A DNA stretch of 64,000 nt from Prinsepia uniflora (Eukaryota; Streptophyta; Magnoliopsida; Rosales; Rosaceae), in contig CM064868.1 of the NCBI GenBank assembly GCA_032719365.1, positions 4,990,001 to 5,054,000 on the forward strand, read 5' to 3'. Of this stretch, positions 34,304 through 46,909 are shown in pieces. How positions within the stretch are numbered: the first letter of the stretch is position 1; the number at the start of each line of letters is the position of its first letter. Position numbers and translations under genes: made by a program. The notes under the pieces were generated by a model that made no database searches, had not been told where the DNA came from, and saw only the letters and a program-made list of their open reading frames with translations.

Positions 34304-35629
34304 TCATGAATCAGCAATTTTTGCTTGGGAAGAGAAAATGCGATTGAGGGTAGCGGCCAGGCGGACCCCACTTTGAGCTAGCCTCTTCTCCACAAAAGGT
34401 AGCCGAGAAAGGAAGTAATCAACTAAAACACATGATAACAAAACTTCAGCGGGAAAAAAAAATGATCATATCGGAACTGAATGAGAATAAACGAGCATCA
34501 GAAGAAAATGCTATAAAGCCCATGTGATGTCATGAAGTCAGAGATATAAGAAATCAGAAATGTGATTCTGTAAATATTTCTAGGCCATGCAATTTTGCAG
34601 GTAGGTTGCCATTGCTCAATAGTCAACTAAAAGGAACCAACACAAATGCAAATACATGGCTGAAGCAGTCTATAGGGCTATTCCTTCATTTTAAGCAAGT
34701 AGTTATTGAGTTGGACCTTGGATATCGACATTTTCACACCTATAATTCCAGGATGAGTAAAAAGAAACTTTTAACGGGAATTTGTTTGATAACACTAATT
34801 TGCAAGCCAAACTAAATCTTCCACCAGAAAAGAGAATATACCAGTCAGTGTGCTTCCTGGTGTGGCATTTCTGTAAGCATATTGCAAGCCAAACTAATGC
34901 TTTCAGACGCCTACCTGCGTGACCGAGAACAAGTTAAATCATACCTATGCATGATTTTTTAAGCACTGAAAGATCTATAAGGAACATATATTTACCCATT
35001 AGGACAAACAGTCTGATTATTTGCACAAATCTACCATGATGATATATCATTGGACCAGTGGCCCTACAAACCGACAGTAATAAGTAAATGTAAGTCCCAC
35101 ATGTTCAACGGGGATGTTTATTCTTGTGACGGAAAAATCACAAACAAATCGATAAGAAACTATAACGTCAATAAAGGATGAACTTCATACCGTAATATTA
35201 CTTTCAATGGCCTTTATCATGATTGCAAGATCCCTACCATAGAATGTCTTTATTGCAGATTCAATGATCATAGTATCCCAGACCTAGAACACCACCATTT
35301 TACAGAATCAAACTGAAGGCTGCTTATAAAATTACACAATCACAACATATGCCGTATTTACGTATTTACACAATCACCACGCTTCCAATTACCAAAATCA
35401 TTTCTAACCAGACATTTCATGTTGGGTTGGGATCATAAAATCCAAAATATTGAAACAATCGAAAGCCAATTACGAATTTAAAAAACACGTAAAAATGGTG
35501 GCTCGATCACTGACCTCTGCTATCTTGCAAATTGCGTAGTGGCCTTCTTTACCCCAACCCAGAGTTCCCGGGCACAAACAGCAGAAAGCCAAGCGCCGTC
35601 CAAGTCCACCATAGCTTACCCTCACCCAT
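34304..35629 (-). pseudogene. Tandem pseudogene of the S1/P1 nuclease
   Basis: Recognisable pieces are: exon 1 at 35629-35515 (signal peptide, then WGKEGHYAICKIAE); the VWD exon at 35283-35191, intact over 31 codons; a degraded copy of the next exon near 35065-34995; a degraded ESISLAC exon near 34905-34845; and the last exon at 34422-34304, ending at TGA. Exons 2-5, which hold five of the zinc ligands, are missing. Exon 1 has an extra G in the GGG run just before the tryptophan codon (about 35568), which shifts the mature part out of the signal-peptide frame; the later exons carry further indels. The sequence is clearly diverged from the intact gene (ICKIAE versus TCRIAQ), so the duplication is old or this derives from a different paralogue. 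Confidence 0.85.
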
Positions 35630-36015
35630 ATTTTTCGTCGACACTAGTAGATTTTAGCAGCAGAAATTAAGCAAGAAAGCGAGGGAATCATTATTTTTGG
35701 ATGAGATAAAAAAGCAAGGCCCTCAAATCATAATAAAATAAAATTTTAAATTTATACTAAAATAAAATACATACATTATTTACCCTACTTAATGAAGTAA
35801 TTTAATTTTATAAAATTTTAAATTTTACCAAAATGAAATCAAATTTAAATTATTCTAAAAATATCTTAAGTCTAATAAAAAAGTACAATTATTAATTTTA
35901 ATTGATAAATATATAAAATATGCAAGATATAAAAAAATATATATAATATTTGACATGTGACAACTCCTTATTGGCTGCAAATAGCCCAGCCCAGACAAAA
36001 GAAGAGGCTAGAATA
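35630..36015. other. AT-rich spacer upstream of the nuclease pseudogene
   Basis: No exon seen; long A/T runs at 35730-35945. Confidence 0.5.
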
Positions 36016-36113
36016 GCCCCGGCCTTTACCTTTGGCCCTGCCCCGGCCTTTGCCTTTGGCCCTGCCCCGGCCTTTGTCTTTGGCTCTGCTTGGGCCTTTG
36101 CCTTTGGCCATGC
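36016..36113. repeat. 24-bp minisatellite, about four units
   Basis: Units of the form GCCCCGGCCTTTGCCTTTGG plus CCCT repeat about four times with a few substitutions and a shortened last unit. The repeat keeps reading frames open on both strands, which explains the low-complexity open frames there (Ala/Lys/Gly/Pro-rich on the minus strand). Confidence 0.85.
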
Positions 36114-37565
36114 CTTGTCCATTAGAAAGTGTGAACCCTAGTCTGTGGGTTATGTTGTGCCTTGCCCGAGCAAGGTTGACTGCACTAGACGTGCTCTAAT
36201 GCCAGATGTGTCCATCACAGCATCTCTAACTCAGATATTTAGGGTGATTATTCGATTAGGATATTTAAATATATTTAAAGATATTTTTTAAATGATAAAT
36301 TCTAATGACTTTTTAAATTTTTTATAAATTGAGATGGATACTTGGGTATTATCTAAACACTTTTTATTTGGGTATTATACAAACACTTTTTATTCTATTC
36401 TGGACTTCCTCTTCTTTGGACATTTTTGGAGGATATATATTAACAAATTTTGGTGGATATCGTGATTTATGCATTTTATTCTCTTTTCTTACAATGGTTT
36501 CTTCCATCTGAACATTAATGACTGAGTCTATCTCTCTATCATCATCATTTTGAGTCGCACATTCAGCAGAAACTGGTATCACACACTCACACTTATCATA
36601 TTTTTTATATTGGAATTGATCACACCTTAGAATTTATCTTTGGATGCTTTGGATCGTTCTAAGGTGGTTCTAGAATTTTTTAGAATTTTTTCTTGATTTT
36701 CTGAAAATTCTAAGATTATTATGAAGTTTTCATCACTAAAAGCTGAAGGACACTTTTGGTGACAACAAACCTGAAAAATACCGTGGCAAAAAGAATAAAA
36801 GCGACTGTTTCTGAAAAAAATTCAGCAGAATTATGCCAAAAAATGCACTAAAATAAGCACTTTTTAACCGCATTTTGACTCATGTTTCTTCTAATTAGTC
36901 TTTACTATGAAATGAATCTTATCAAAAGAAGGGAACGTTCTTGAGAAAATTGTTTTGTAAGACTCACAAGTAAATCCCTGAACTTGAAGGTAGACATTTT
37001 TTTATCTTATCATATGTATATTTTTAACGCTCAATTTTACCAAATCTACAATTTATACAAATCATTAAAAAATAAGTTCTAATTAAATACCTCAATACTT
37101 ATTTTAACTTTTTTAATTAAATATACCGAGACTTTTTAGAAGTCCTTTAAAATATTTAAATATCGTAATTAGATATACTTGTATTTTTAAACTCTCTAAA
37201 AATATTTAAATATTCTAATTAAATACATTCTCCTTAGCCAAAATAAAATTAGTACTCCATTTTCTCCAAACCCAAACAGGACACATTAGTCGACTCAATT
37301 TTTTCAAACACAAGTAATTCGATTATTTTTTTTAATATAATGATAAGAGACGAAATTACATAATATATAGACATTGAATATCAACATTGTATTGATCAAA
37401 AAAAGAATATCAATATTGTCTGACAAAACTCGAAACCTCCAACATGGAGCACGACTCAATTATTAAATGTGTTCCATATAATTGATGCAAAACTGGGAAT
37501 TAAAAAAACATCATTCTTCTACGCGTCCATAATTGTTTTCTTCATTTACAACCATCTTCATATCA
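36114..37565. other. AT-rich intergenic region
   Basis: No exon, repeat boundary or RNA gene recognised. The right end contains the 3' region of the oxidoreductase gene. Confidence 0.5.
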
Positions 37566-40041
37566 TCACACAACAAGAAGTATCTTCCCAATGTGCTGGC
37601 TTGTTTCCATGAGCCGGTGAGCTTCCCCTGCCTCCGATAATGGAAAAGACTTGTACACCACGGTTTTCACCCTGCCAGCGACGATTGCAGGCCACACATT
37701 GTCCTCCACCTCCCTAACAATTACCGCTTTGTTTTCTGCACTTCTGTACCGCAACCCGGCCGCTGCATATACAACCACCTTATGATACGATACATATTCT
37801 TTATCTTAAACAAACCAAAACAACTCACGAATAAGGGAAGAGAAAAAGATGTGCACAGCCTAGTAGCATGGGCTTGTAACTAAGCAGAGAATTAAAGTGA
37901 TTGGTGGACTAAAACCTAATCCCAGAGCACACACCCTACCCATAATGGTAGGTAGCAAATAATGAATTAACTTCGATAAACCCATAAGAGAGAAAGATGT
38001 CATTAAACTAGCAAAAATGGGAAAATCAGCATTTGAGCGGAAACCTATCATGAAAAAAATGAGCCACTCCACGGAAGCAAATATGAAAGATAACATTTCA
38101 AACCAATGTTTTAAGCATCATTTACGACTTACGAATAAAAAAATCAAAGTAGGAGAACATTGCTGATAATCATCAACCAGCCAGTCTCTTAATCTATCCA
38201 TCGAACTCCAAGGGAAGTCCAAACTAATGAGACTAAAAACACAGTATAATTGACCAAAAAAAGATATATATACTACCTTGGATGGTGAGACGCCTCGAAA
38301 GCACAACACGAAGGTCTATTTCTGAAACAGATCCACTCAAGGTCCCAATAACAAAAAGCCTCCCGTCAAAGTTTAAGCTAGCAAGGTTCCTTTGAAAATA
38401 GTTTGCCCCAATGCTATCCAAGATAACATCAACACCTGCCATTGTTTAAATTTCAAAATGCTTTTATTTTGTCATACAACGTAATTTTTTTTTCCTTCTT
38501 TATTAGTAACTGAAAATAAAATGTAAAAGGTATACTATCCTTCTTGAGCAATATCGATGGGGTGTTAGCTACAAGAGAACAAACCTTTTCCGCCTGTTTC
38601 TTCCTTTACCCGTGCAACAAAGTCCTCTGTCTTGTAATTGATGCATACGTCGGCTCCAAGATTCTTGCATGCAGCTAACTTTTCCTCACTTCCTGAAGAT
38701 CAAGATTTATATTGGTAAATATGGGAAAAACTGATTTCATGACATTAAGAAAAAAAAAAAAAACGCTTACCTGCTGTGACAAACACTTTTGCTCCCTGGT
38801 ATTTGGCTACCTGAATTGCAAATGTACCAATTCCACTGGAGCCTCCATGAACCTGAGATTTTAGCATTGTTCAGTGATATCTAAGTATATACATCAGAGA
38901 CAAAGAAAGCAATCGACTTCATCAGAGACAAAGAAAGCAATCGACTTCATCAAAGATGTTGTGCCTGGAGCATACTTATGATACAATCAACAAAAGGGTG
39001 CAAAAGTGACAGCCTAAACATACGGATATGGCTGAAATTTTAAATGTAGGAACCATTCCATACATACTCATGAAAATAAATCAAAGCACCCAGCAATTTA
39101 ACTAAAACAAAGAGCTGCTTTGGAACACCAAAGATTACACCATTTTCATTCAAATGATGATATGCTAGTATACTAGAGTACAGATTTGAAAGTTACCAAA
39201 AATGTTTCACCAGCAGAGAGGCGGCTCATCATAAAAACAGTCGACCAAACAGTGCATGCTACTTCAGGAAAGCTAGCTGCATCCGTCAAAGAAATACCAG
39301 GAGGGACTGGAAAAACTTGACCAGCAGGAACAGCCACCTTCTCAGCATACCCTCCTCCACTTAGAAGAGCACATACCTGCGCAGCACAAATCGATACAGT
39401 TCAAGTATGTGACATCCATGATCTATATACTCAAATCACAAAAGCCCTTTGGGGAAAACAAAGACTCAAATCCTATTTTACAGACAGAACAGAACAAAGA
39501 CAATGAGAAACTTAAGGTTTTTAGTGTGCTACTTTTCATTTATCAACCCAATCACTCCATATTTTGGTTCATGAAGCCAAGCCTGTATTAAAGCCTTAAT
39601 TTTTAGGGTATAAAATAGACACTCTATCTGCAACATACTCCCAACCTAAGCTCCTTCCTTTCGATCTACGCACACGGCACACCGAAATGAAATGATAATA
39701 AAACCCATTTTCGTTCTTCTTTGCACCATTTTCTCAGCGAGCAAACACAGCATAAAAAAAAAAACAATAATATTCACATTGGAAATTACCCGATCACCGA
39801 CTTGCCACCGGGACACGTATTTCCCGACGGCTTCGATGGTCCCAGAACATTCGAGACCCAGGTAAGGGCTGGAACCCGGGGGCGGTGGGTACGACCCTTT
39901 CCTCTGAAACGTGTCCGCGCGGTTCAGCGCCGTGGCCGCAACTTTTATCAAAACTTCATCGTCATTGAGCTGTGGATCTTCAACTTCTTGTAGCTTCAGG
40001 ACTTCAGGCCCACCTGGAGCTGTTATCACTATGGCCTTCAT
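37566..40041 (-). CDS. Zeta-crystallin-like NADPH:quinone oxidoreductase (PIG3 type)
   Basis: A zinc-free member of the medium-chain dehydrogenase/reductase superfamily that reduces quinones or reactive carbonyls with NADPH. Six exons: 40041-39790, 39376-39197, 38852-38771, 38692-38585, 38435-38277, 37762-37566, giving 978 nt and 325 aa, close to the family size, with all junctions canonical. The N-terminus MKAIVITAPGGPEVLKL and the ALNRADTFQRKGSYPPPPG segment are typical of the GroES-like domain. The cofactor fold shows VHGGSSGIGTFAIQVAK at about residues 145-161 and DVILDSIGANYFQRNL further on. The end, SQHIGKILLVV, matches the family C-terminus. No targeting peptide is evident, so a cytosolic location is likely. 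A GACGTGTC (ABRE-like) motif lies about 115 bp upstream. Confidence 0.93.
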
Positions 40042-40155
40042 TGAAGCTTAACTTTTGAGCTTTCTAATGAAGAGGCTGAGTTGAATTGACGCTTGTCTTG
40101 GTTCGTCCGCACCCTCGGGAGTCGGGCCTCGGCTATAGTAAGCTGTGAAAGGAAC

Positions 40156-40163
40156 GACACGTC
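40156..40163 (-). promoter_or_regulatory. ABRE-like motif upstream of the oxidoreductase gene
   Basis: GACGTGTC on the minus strand, about 115 bp 5' of the ATG at 40041. It contains the ACGTGTC core bound by ABF/AREB bZIP factors. A single site is weak evidence. Confidence 0.3.
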
Positions 40164-40692
40164 GTCTCATACTCCTGTCACTCTCTCCGAGATCATAAAC
40201 GACATGTCATAATCATAAGCATTATGGAGAAAGAAATTCTTATTTGTTATTATTTTTTCTTTCACAATTACAGTTTTTTTAACCTACCCTTTATGATCTC
40301 ATAGGCTACATTAAACTCCACGTCTATAGCATTCTGTAATGCTTCGTCATTCCATAGCGAAGAACTTACTTTTTTAAGGAATCCAAATTTATAATGTCAA
40401 ATGACGAATCCAAAATTCATAATCCATCGAGTGAATTCATTCACAGAATTATCACGATATAACATTTATCATTTTTAAAATGTTATAATCTTATTCAAAT
40501 ATTAATATTGTCATAACTAAACCTACCATTTAGTTTGAATAAGTGACAAATAAACATCACGTGTTACAAAATAATCAAAACGAGTAATATCATTTAGAAA
40601 CGAAACACTCAATTAACAACATTATTTGATGCACTTCATGTGTTAATGCTCGAAATATATGAGTATACAACTCTCTTTGCAGGTTTTTTGTG
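40164..40692. other. Spacer, AT-rich
   Basis: No exon seen between the oxidoreductase promoter and the 3' end of the beta-galactosidase pseudogene. Confidence 0.5.
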
Positions 40693-42563
40693 TCAGTCAC
40701 TACAACGAGCTTCAACAGCTAAACTTTTTACCACGCCAGGACAAGGATTCCCCAAAGTTGCTACGGAGATGGGGTTGAACATCCTTCTTGGCCAAGGCAA
40801 GCCTGCAACTCTATTCAACACAACCAAATTCAGTTTTTGAGCATTTTCATGATATTCTAGTTATATGACATGTCTTTCATCGGTGCATTTCAGTTATCAT
40901 GAACCTGAGGTTCTTCTCTTACCTGCTCAACAACCGATGAAATGCCTGCATTGCAAGTTCCCACAGAGAATGTGCCACAATTTCCAACCGGCGTTCCAAA
41001 GCTAGCAAAATTGATTGAAGTGATGCGCCATCCTCGGTCACAGCTCAGTGAATTTCAGGGTTTTGAGACATGAATTCTGAGTTTGATCTCCAAGAACTGG
41101 CAGGCGGAGGATCAGTCTCTGATACATGATCACATATCTCCTGCCCAGTTTTAGTCATCAAAGAGACCTTCAAAGGGTCTCCACCAAGCTCTTCGTGGAG
41201 GACCACAAGGTTTTCTCCAGTATGTACCCATGTACGGGGAATATGGTACCTAAACATTATGGCCTCGCAAATTTGTATCTAGTAGTAAATCTATACAAAG
41301 AATCGGCAGTGCATTCAGTCTTACTTGAGCTGGTTGTCCACAGTTCTTTAGACATTTCGATGGAAGATAGGCTCCTCTGTAATCACAAACACTGCCATTG
41401 GTGCAACCGGTTGATGGTGCTTTGTAGGCAGTCCAATATCTCCCTATGCTCTACCCGTTAATCCATGCTTGACCCTTTCCCATGCTAGCAAGATTCAATG
41501 CCAATGGACCCTTCCCTTCAGGAGCGAGAAGTGCAACGTGGCTATGACAAGAACATCAACCGGAGCATATGAAAAACTGAGTATATACTCACAGGTCCTT
41601 GACAAGTTCAAAATTTATTCAAAAGTCCTCAGTTATCGAAATTTTCGGAATCCCTAGTAAGCCTTTTTATAAGTGGAATTTTGAATGAGGGACTAGAGAT
41701 TTCAAAAATGGATAATGGGGAATTTTGAATGAATTTTGAACTTGTCAAGGACCCATGAGTAAATACCCCAAAAAAGGCAACGAAAACAAGCTTGGTAACT
41801 ACGTACCTTGTACCATATCAAACTCTGATTAACCGGTGGAGCCGTGGAGCTGCTCCTGTAGTCCACCGTGAGCTGTTTGCAAGACGTGTGTTATCCAATC
41901 CAAGGTATTCTCCTTCAACTCCCACCTTAATATAAGGTAAAAAAAAATCTTTTCAAGGGTTGAAAAGATTGGGAGGAATCTATAAGGTCGGCTCTAACCT
42001 GGTAGGTCCATTCTTCAAAAGAAAGATCATTTGTGTTGTTCTTTAAGTCCCTAAGAACAATAGAAAAGATTCCTGCTCCTGCAACATCGAACTACGGTCC
42101 ATAATTCTGGAAAGTTACAAAGAGAATAAAGAATTAGTAACCAAAATTCTGCAGAAAATTGCTGAAGGGCTAAAAAAAATTCCACAAGATCATTTGGTGT
42201 CCATGGACATGAACATTGAACACCAAATTGTATTATTACCTGTACACCAATCATCATACTCAACACCTCTATCGTATTGTTTCCATGGTTGAAAGTTATC
42301 TTCTCATCAAGGATGAAGCTTGCATCTTCATGGTTACCAAATCCAAATCCTTCAAGTACGAATGGACAACACGTAATTTACTTCCGAATAAATAGAGATT
42401 CAAGAGTAGGAGGTGAGCTCTTCACTTTCTCCGCATTTGATAAAGTGAGTACATACCTACAAGTCTTTTGTTTATGAAAACAAGAGCTGCATGTCCCAGG
42501 CTCTCAATATGCAAAAACACTTCTTTCTCTTCACCATCTGTAATTTTTTCGTTCACATTAACC
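40693..42563 (-). pseudogene. Beta-galactosidase pseudogene, 3' part only
   Basis: Read leftward from 42563 the pieces follow the C-terminal half of plant BGAL proteins (glycosyl hydrolase family 35): the VFLHIESLGHAALVFINK strand, NHEDASFILDEKITFNHGNNTIEVLSMMIG, a DLKNNTNDLSFEEWTYQ segment, EGKGPLALNLASMGKGQAWING, YRGAYLPSKCLKNCGQPAQ, the RYHIPRTWVH region (41257-41045), and a C-terminal lectin (SUEL) domain, CDRGWRITSINFASFGTP...GTCNAG, ending at TGA 40693-40695. The catalytic TIM barrel is absent. Lesions include TAG in place of the Gln codon of ING-Q-SIG (41451-41453) and TAG in place of a Trp codon near 42095. It lies back to back with the NB-LRR fragment. Identity is firm; some parts are too short to place exon ends exactly. 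Confidence 0.82.
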
Positions 42564-42802
42564 CTGCAACATTCAAGAAGATGTCAAGGGTTTGTAACGT
42601 ATCATTTTGACCACAAACACAGAAATGCTATACATACATGCACACACACAAATACATATACTAAAAATGACCAGAACTGGATTTGTTACTTTATTGTATA
42701 CCATAAATAATCACTGGTATCTTTTGTTATATATATCTGCTCCAGTAAGCCTGAGTTGATAAACGAATTGTTACCCCAGATACCGACTTTTTCTTTATAC
42801 CA

Positions 42803-44279
42803 ACTAAAGCAAAAGAGATAATTGATGAGCTCAAAGGAGCTTACCTTCTTGAAGAAATCAGTCAAGAAGACGGCAAAGAGTACATAAAGATGCGCAACTT
42901 AGTTAGACACATGGCAGTTGATCTCACCAAAATAAGCTCTCAGTTTCTCATCAAAGCTGGAGAGAATCTTAAATTCTTCCCATTGCAAGAGGAGGGACCT
43001 GAATGGAGAGAGCATCATTGATGCAAAATCAGTTTACAGCTCTTGCAGCTAAACTGAAGTTTCCCAAGCTATCCACATTACTTCTGCAGCACAACCCCAT
43101 TCATTTGTACTTGCATGAGCATTTCTTTCGTGCCATGCCTAACATCAAAGTTCTCAACCTTTCTCATACTAATATCCATTCCCTTCCAAAGTCAGCCTTT
43201 TCCAACTTGACAAAGATGCGCGCACTCCTTTTTCCCAACTGTTGCAACTTAAAATCTCTGTCATCGTTAGCAAACTCTAAGAAACAACTTGATCTGGACC
43301 TGTCTACTCCCATATCACAGTTGGCTGATGGGATGGAAGAATTAATAAACCTTATTCGCGTAAACCTGTCTCGTACAAATGTGGGAGAACTTGAAGCTGA
43401 ATTACTACGTGCGTTATCTCATCTGGAGGACCTGTTAATGCTAACTAATGACTCAGGCTCCTTGTGGGGATCAACCAAAGGAGGAAGTGTTAAGGAGTCG
43501 GGTGCCCTTTGGCGTTTAGCTATTCTTCATATCAACTTCCTAGACGCAGCAGCCTTCAATGAATATATTGCTTCAAGGCACTATTGTCTATCCAAATTCA
43601 AATTCTGTGTAGGTGATTCCTGTAAAGAAGAGTTACCTGAAAACAGCATAATTTTCATCAACAGAAATTTCCTTGTGAAAGGAAAAAAACCAGTCTCACT
43701 CCCAGAAGACACCTCCATGCTGCATATAAGAAGCAATAACGATATATCTTGGTTGCAGGTTACTTGTCATCTAAAGAGCCTGAAGGTCATCAATATTTCT
43801 GGCTGCAAAAATCTGGTGTACTTGTTCAAGATTGACATGCTGTTCAACTTTCCAAACCTCGAAAGCATTCTAGTTGAAAAAAGCCAGAAGATAGAAGGAT
43901 TGATAGAGTCAAAAGAATACGCTGATGACTTACTCAGTTGCAAGTCGCATTTCGTCTGAAGCACCTAAAGGTTATCCAAATCTTTGACTGTGAAAATCTG
44001 GTCTACTTATTCAAGATTGAGATGTTGCAATACTTCCCAAACCTCCAAGAGATCTATCTCTATCAGACGACTGCAGAGGATGGATGTGGAAAAAAATCCC
44101 AATGTTAGTCATCTAAGATTACAGGAGTTGGCGTTGGTCGATCCAGTTGAACTGAAGAACATTTATAAGGGAGAAATGAAGGGTAATTCTCAGCAAACCA
44201 TTTGGAAGTTTCCTGCATTAAAGATGCAGATCATAACTTCTCTGCCGGCTGAAGAAGTGCTACTCAGGCCAAGGTTAGT
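42803..44279 (+). pseudogene. NB-LRR (CC-type) resistance gene fragment
   Basis: The first piece (42803-43009) encodes the end of the NB-ARC region: AKEIIDELKGAYLLEE, then KMRNLVRHMAVDL where the usual MHD motif is M-R-N. It ends at a TGA reached through a frameshift near 43003. The next frame (43003-43959, 318 codons) is a leucine-rich repeat domain beginning RASLMQN, with LSTLLLQHNP, MPNIKVLNLSHTNIHSLPKS and later SLKVINISGCKNLVYLF. It ends by another shift at about 43945, after which LRR sequence resumes (LKVIQIFDCENLVYLF) to about 44070 and, shifted again, to 44279. The coiled coil, P-loop and most of NB-ARC are missing. At least three frameshifts mean it cannot make a complete receptor, though the 318-codon LRR frame could yield a truncated protein. 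Confidence 0.85.
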
Positions 44280-45687
44280 ATGCCTGCAAAAACATTGAAT
44301 TTTATTGGTTAAAAGCCATTAACAAAGAATTTTATTTTTCATGAAAATTCCATATGAGCTCATTCAGTAGCATCAATCATATGAAAAAGAGACGCAGCTT
44401 TGGTACGTCCTTCCTCCCAGCATCAATTTTTTACAGGATTCTTATGCTGAAGTGCTTAGATTTCAATGCATGTAGCGGGAAAGAAGTGTTTTCATCACTA
44501 TTATCATTATATTTTTGGTGTTTGCAGGGTCTCTAGCAGAGATGGAGGGATCACTTCACTCGGTAGGGCCAGTAGAGATGGTATGCTTTAACACGTCTGA
44601 AATCTGTTTATTCCTTTTTTAAAAAGAAACAGCATCAATATTTATAATTGTGTGTTGATGCTAAGTTTATACATAGTATAAATTAATGTTGATTTTTTAT
44701 CGCTCCCTCAGATGAGAAGGGAACTTTACTGCACTCAAGTCAGCCTTCTCCTCCTCAGGCTAGTGAGAGCGTTCCACAGAAAGTAGCATTCAAAAAGCCA
44801 GCTTCCAGTATCGCACAGTTTTGCCTGGCTAACGGCACAACCAGCCGGGAAGGAGAAACTTTTATTGCCTCCCTTCTTTCTATAGCTAAGACTCTTTACT
44901 GAAATGGGTAATATACACATTATCCAGAAAATTTATACATCACACTTAAAAAAGTCATCATTCACTTATCTGGTTCACGCAATTCTATATTCATTGACTT
45001 CGAAAAAGAGAGAGTGCAAGATGACTTTTCTGGAGTGCGAATAACAGCTCTTTCTTGAGACAATTTATTCTCTACAATTTGGTTCTCACTTTTCTAGATC
45101 TGCAGGATCAAGAGGAAAATGTTACTGATACCCTGGCCCAGCAGTAGCAGCCTCTGCCTATCTAAACCGACTGAGACTGTTTCTCCCATCTATCTCCTTT
45201 CAGTTACAGACACAAATCAAAGTACTCTCTCTAGTCTTTTAGTTACATTTGTCAGAATTTATAAGATCTCGTTGACGCAGACAATCCTAGTTAATAAATT
45301 TGTAATAATGTGAAAATCTCAGAAAAAGAGCTATATGTTCTTTGTTCCTGTTGATTCCGAATTTATGCTTTCCCAAGATGTACTAGCTACTAAAATGATG
45401 AATTTTTTTGCAATTAGCTGGTGATTGTATTCATAGTTTGCTCAAAATTTTCAGATGTCTAATGGTAGCAGAAAAAATAGCCTTCAAAATCTAGGTGGAC
45501 TAACTAATAGTGCCGCCCAATTATTGCTTACCATCATTCATTTTGGCCAAACTCATAAAACTCAGAATGCAATAAACTGAAAGTAACAAAATTTTCAGAG
45601 AGAAATCAAAAGACTCGCAATTTCCAAAACCTATAATTGTAAGAGCATCTGAGCATGCATGGAAATTTGAATGGAAAGAGGTCGTAC
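44280..45687. other. Region without a confident gene
   Basis: Short open stretches near 44530 and 44705-44900 follow the LRR fragment and could be decayed distal exons of the same gene, but nothing in them is diagnostic. Confidence 0.4.
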
Positions 45688-45878
45688 CTCGAAAAAGCCT
45701 CGTTTTGGTGGGATTGTGGGAAGCTCAAGTTTTTCGTTTCGGTCACGCACAGCCAGAGCTCAATGTTTTCCGAAGCCGATTTTTGAAGCGGTGAAGAAGG
45801 AGACGGTTCATTTGAGCAAGGTGAAGTTTTGGGCGGTAAACCAGTGACTGTAGAGCCACTTGGGCCCAAGTTTTTCAT
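45688..45878 (-). CDS. Possible orphan first exon, unknown
   Basis: A frame starts at ATG 45878 (MKNLGPSGSTVTG...) and reaches a good donor, CGAG|GTACGA, at 45687. It is Ser/Pro-rich, then reads ENIELWLCVTETKNLSFP. I do not recognise the family and found no matching second exon to the left, so it may be the first exon of a lost gene or a chance frame. It lies head to head with the membrane-protein gene that follows, so the two may once have shared a promoter. Confidence 0.25.
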
Positions 45879-46231
45879 TGGAGCCGCAATTTCACTTAAA
45901 GCTAAACCCTCCCATAAAATTTAAAAAATAAAAAGATCTAAAACCCAATGAACGGCTACTGGCAGAGCAGGGCCCTCCTGTCTGCAAGGAAATAAATCCC
46001 TTTGATCCATATAATTGAGAAGGTTGTTGGATTGTAATTCATAAACGACAGACAGCATCGCAGAAAGAGGCGTAGACTGATTGAAAAAAAACGTAGCTTT
46101 ACAGCACAAATCATTTCACAATACTATCACTACTATCACTCGCCCAACACCCAACAACAAACCTCAAGCTTGAATTGGGTTGGAAGAATCCGATTCATTC
46201 ACCCTCGGATCCACTCGACTGCGTTGGTTCG

Positions 46232-46874
46232 GTGAGTTTCTTCTCCGTACTCATCTCTTCTGAGCTGAAATTCTCTTATCCGCCACACTGCTTTCGATCA
46301 AATTTGCGTTTTCGGTATGATTTGTGATTAACTGAGAATCATATGAGTTATTTAGTTGTATGGTAAAATCAAAGATTGTTGATTGCCACCATCTGTCTTC
46401 TTTTTGGATTACTAGTTTTAACGTAGCTGGTGTCAATTTGAGCTAAACTCTTTATCGGTTTGTGTAAAATCCCATATTTACTTATTGAGCATGTAGTCTC
46501 TTTCAAAAAATTCTGAAGTTAGACAAGGAGTATCTGGGTTGCTTGCAACAATCAAGAATAGCTGAGCCGGGTGTTTGGAGTTTTGATATCTAATCTTATT
46601 GCAACATTCTCAAGATCTAAATGCAGTGTATATACGTAGGAGTAAGTAAGAATTTTAACGATGTTGGGCAATATCCTAATTTAAAGAACTTTGTAGCGTT
46701 TTGCTAAGTTGGGTTCAATGTCTAATTTAAAATAAAGTTTACTTTTGTATTGCTCAAAGTGAAGATTGCAGATGTCTTTTAGAGATGTTGCTTGGGCTAT
46801 GGCTGACTGTTTACTATCTTTCATTTTGAAGTTAACATGTAAAATCTGAAGATCATATAATATTCTTTGGGCAG
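46232..46874 (+). other. Intron in the 5' leader of the TMEM184-like gene
   Basis: GTTCG|GTGAGT at 46231/46232 and GGGCAG|ATTCTGG at 46874/46875 are good splice sites, and no ATG-initiated long frame precedes 46910. Open frames inside the interval are on the other strand and look random. Confidence 0.55.
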
Positions 46875-46909
46875 ATTCTGGCCCTGGCTTCCATCTCACC
46901 GCTCAAAAA

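Noticed and set aside
35898..36141. Ala/Lys/Gly/Pro-rich frames on both strands
   Set aside because: They are produced by the 24-bp minisatellite, which keeps all frames open.
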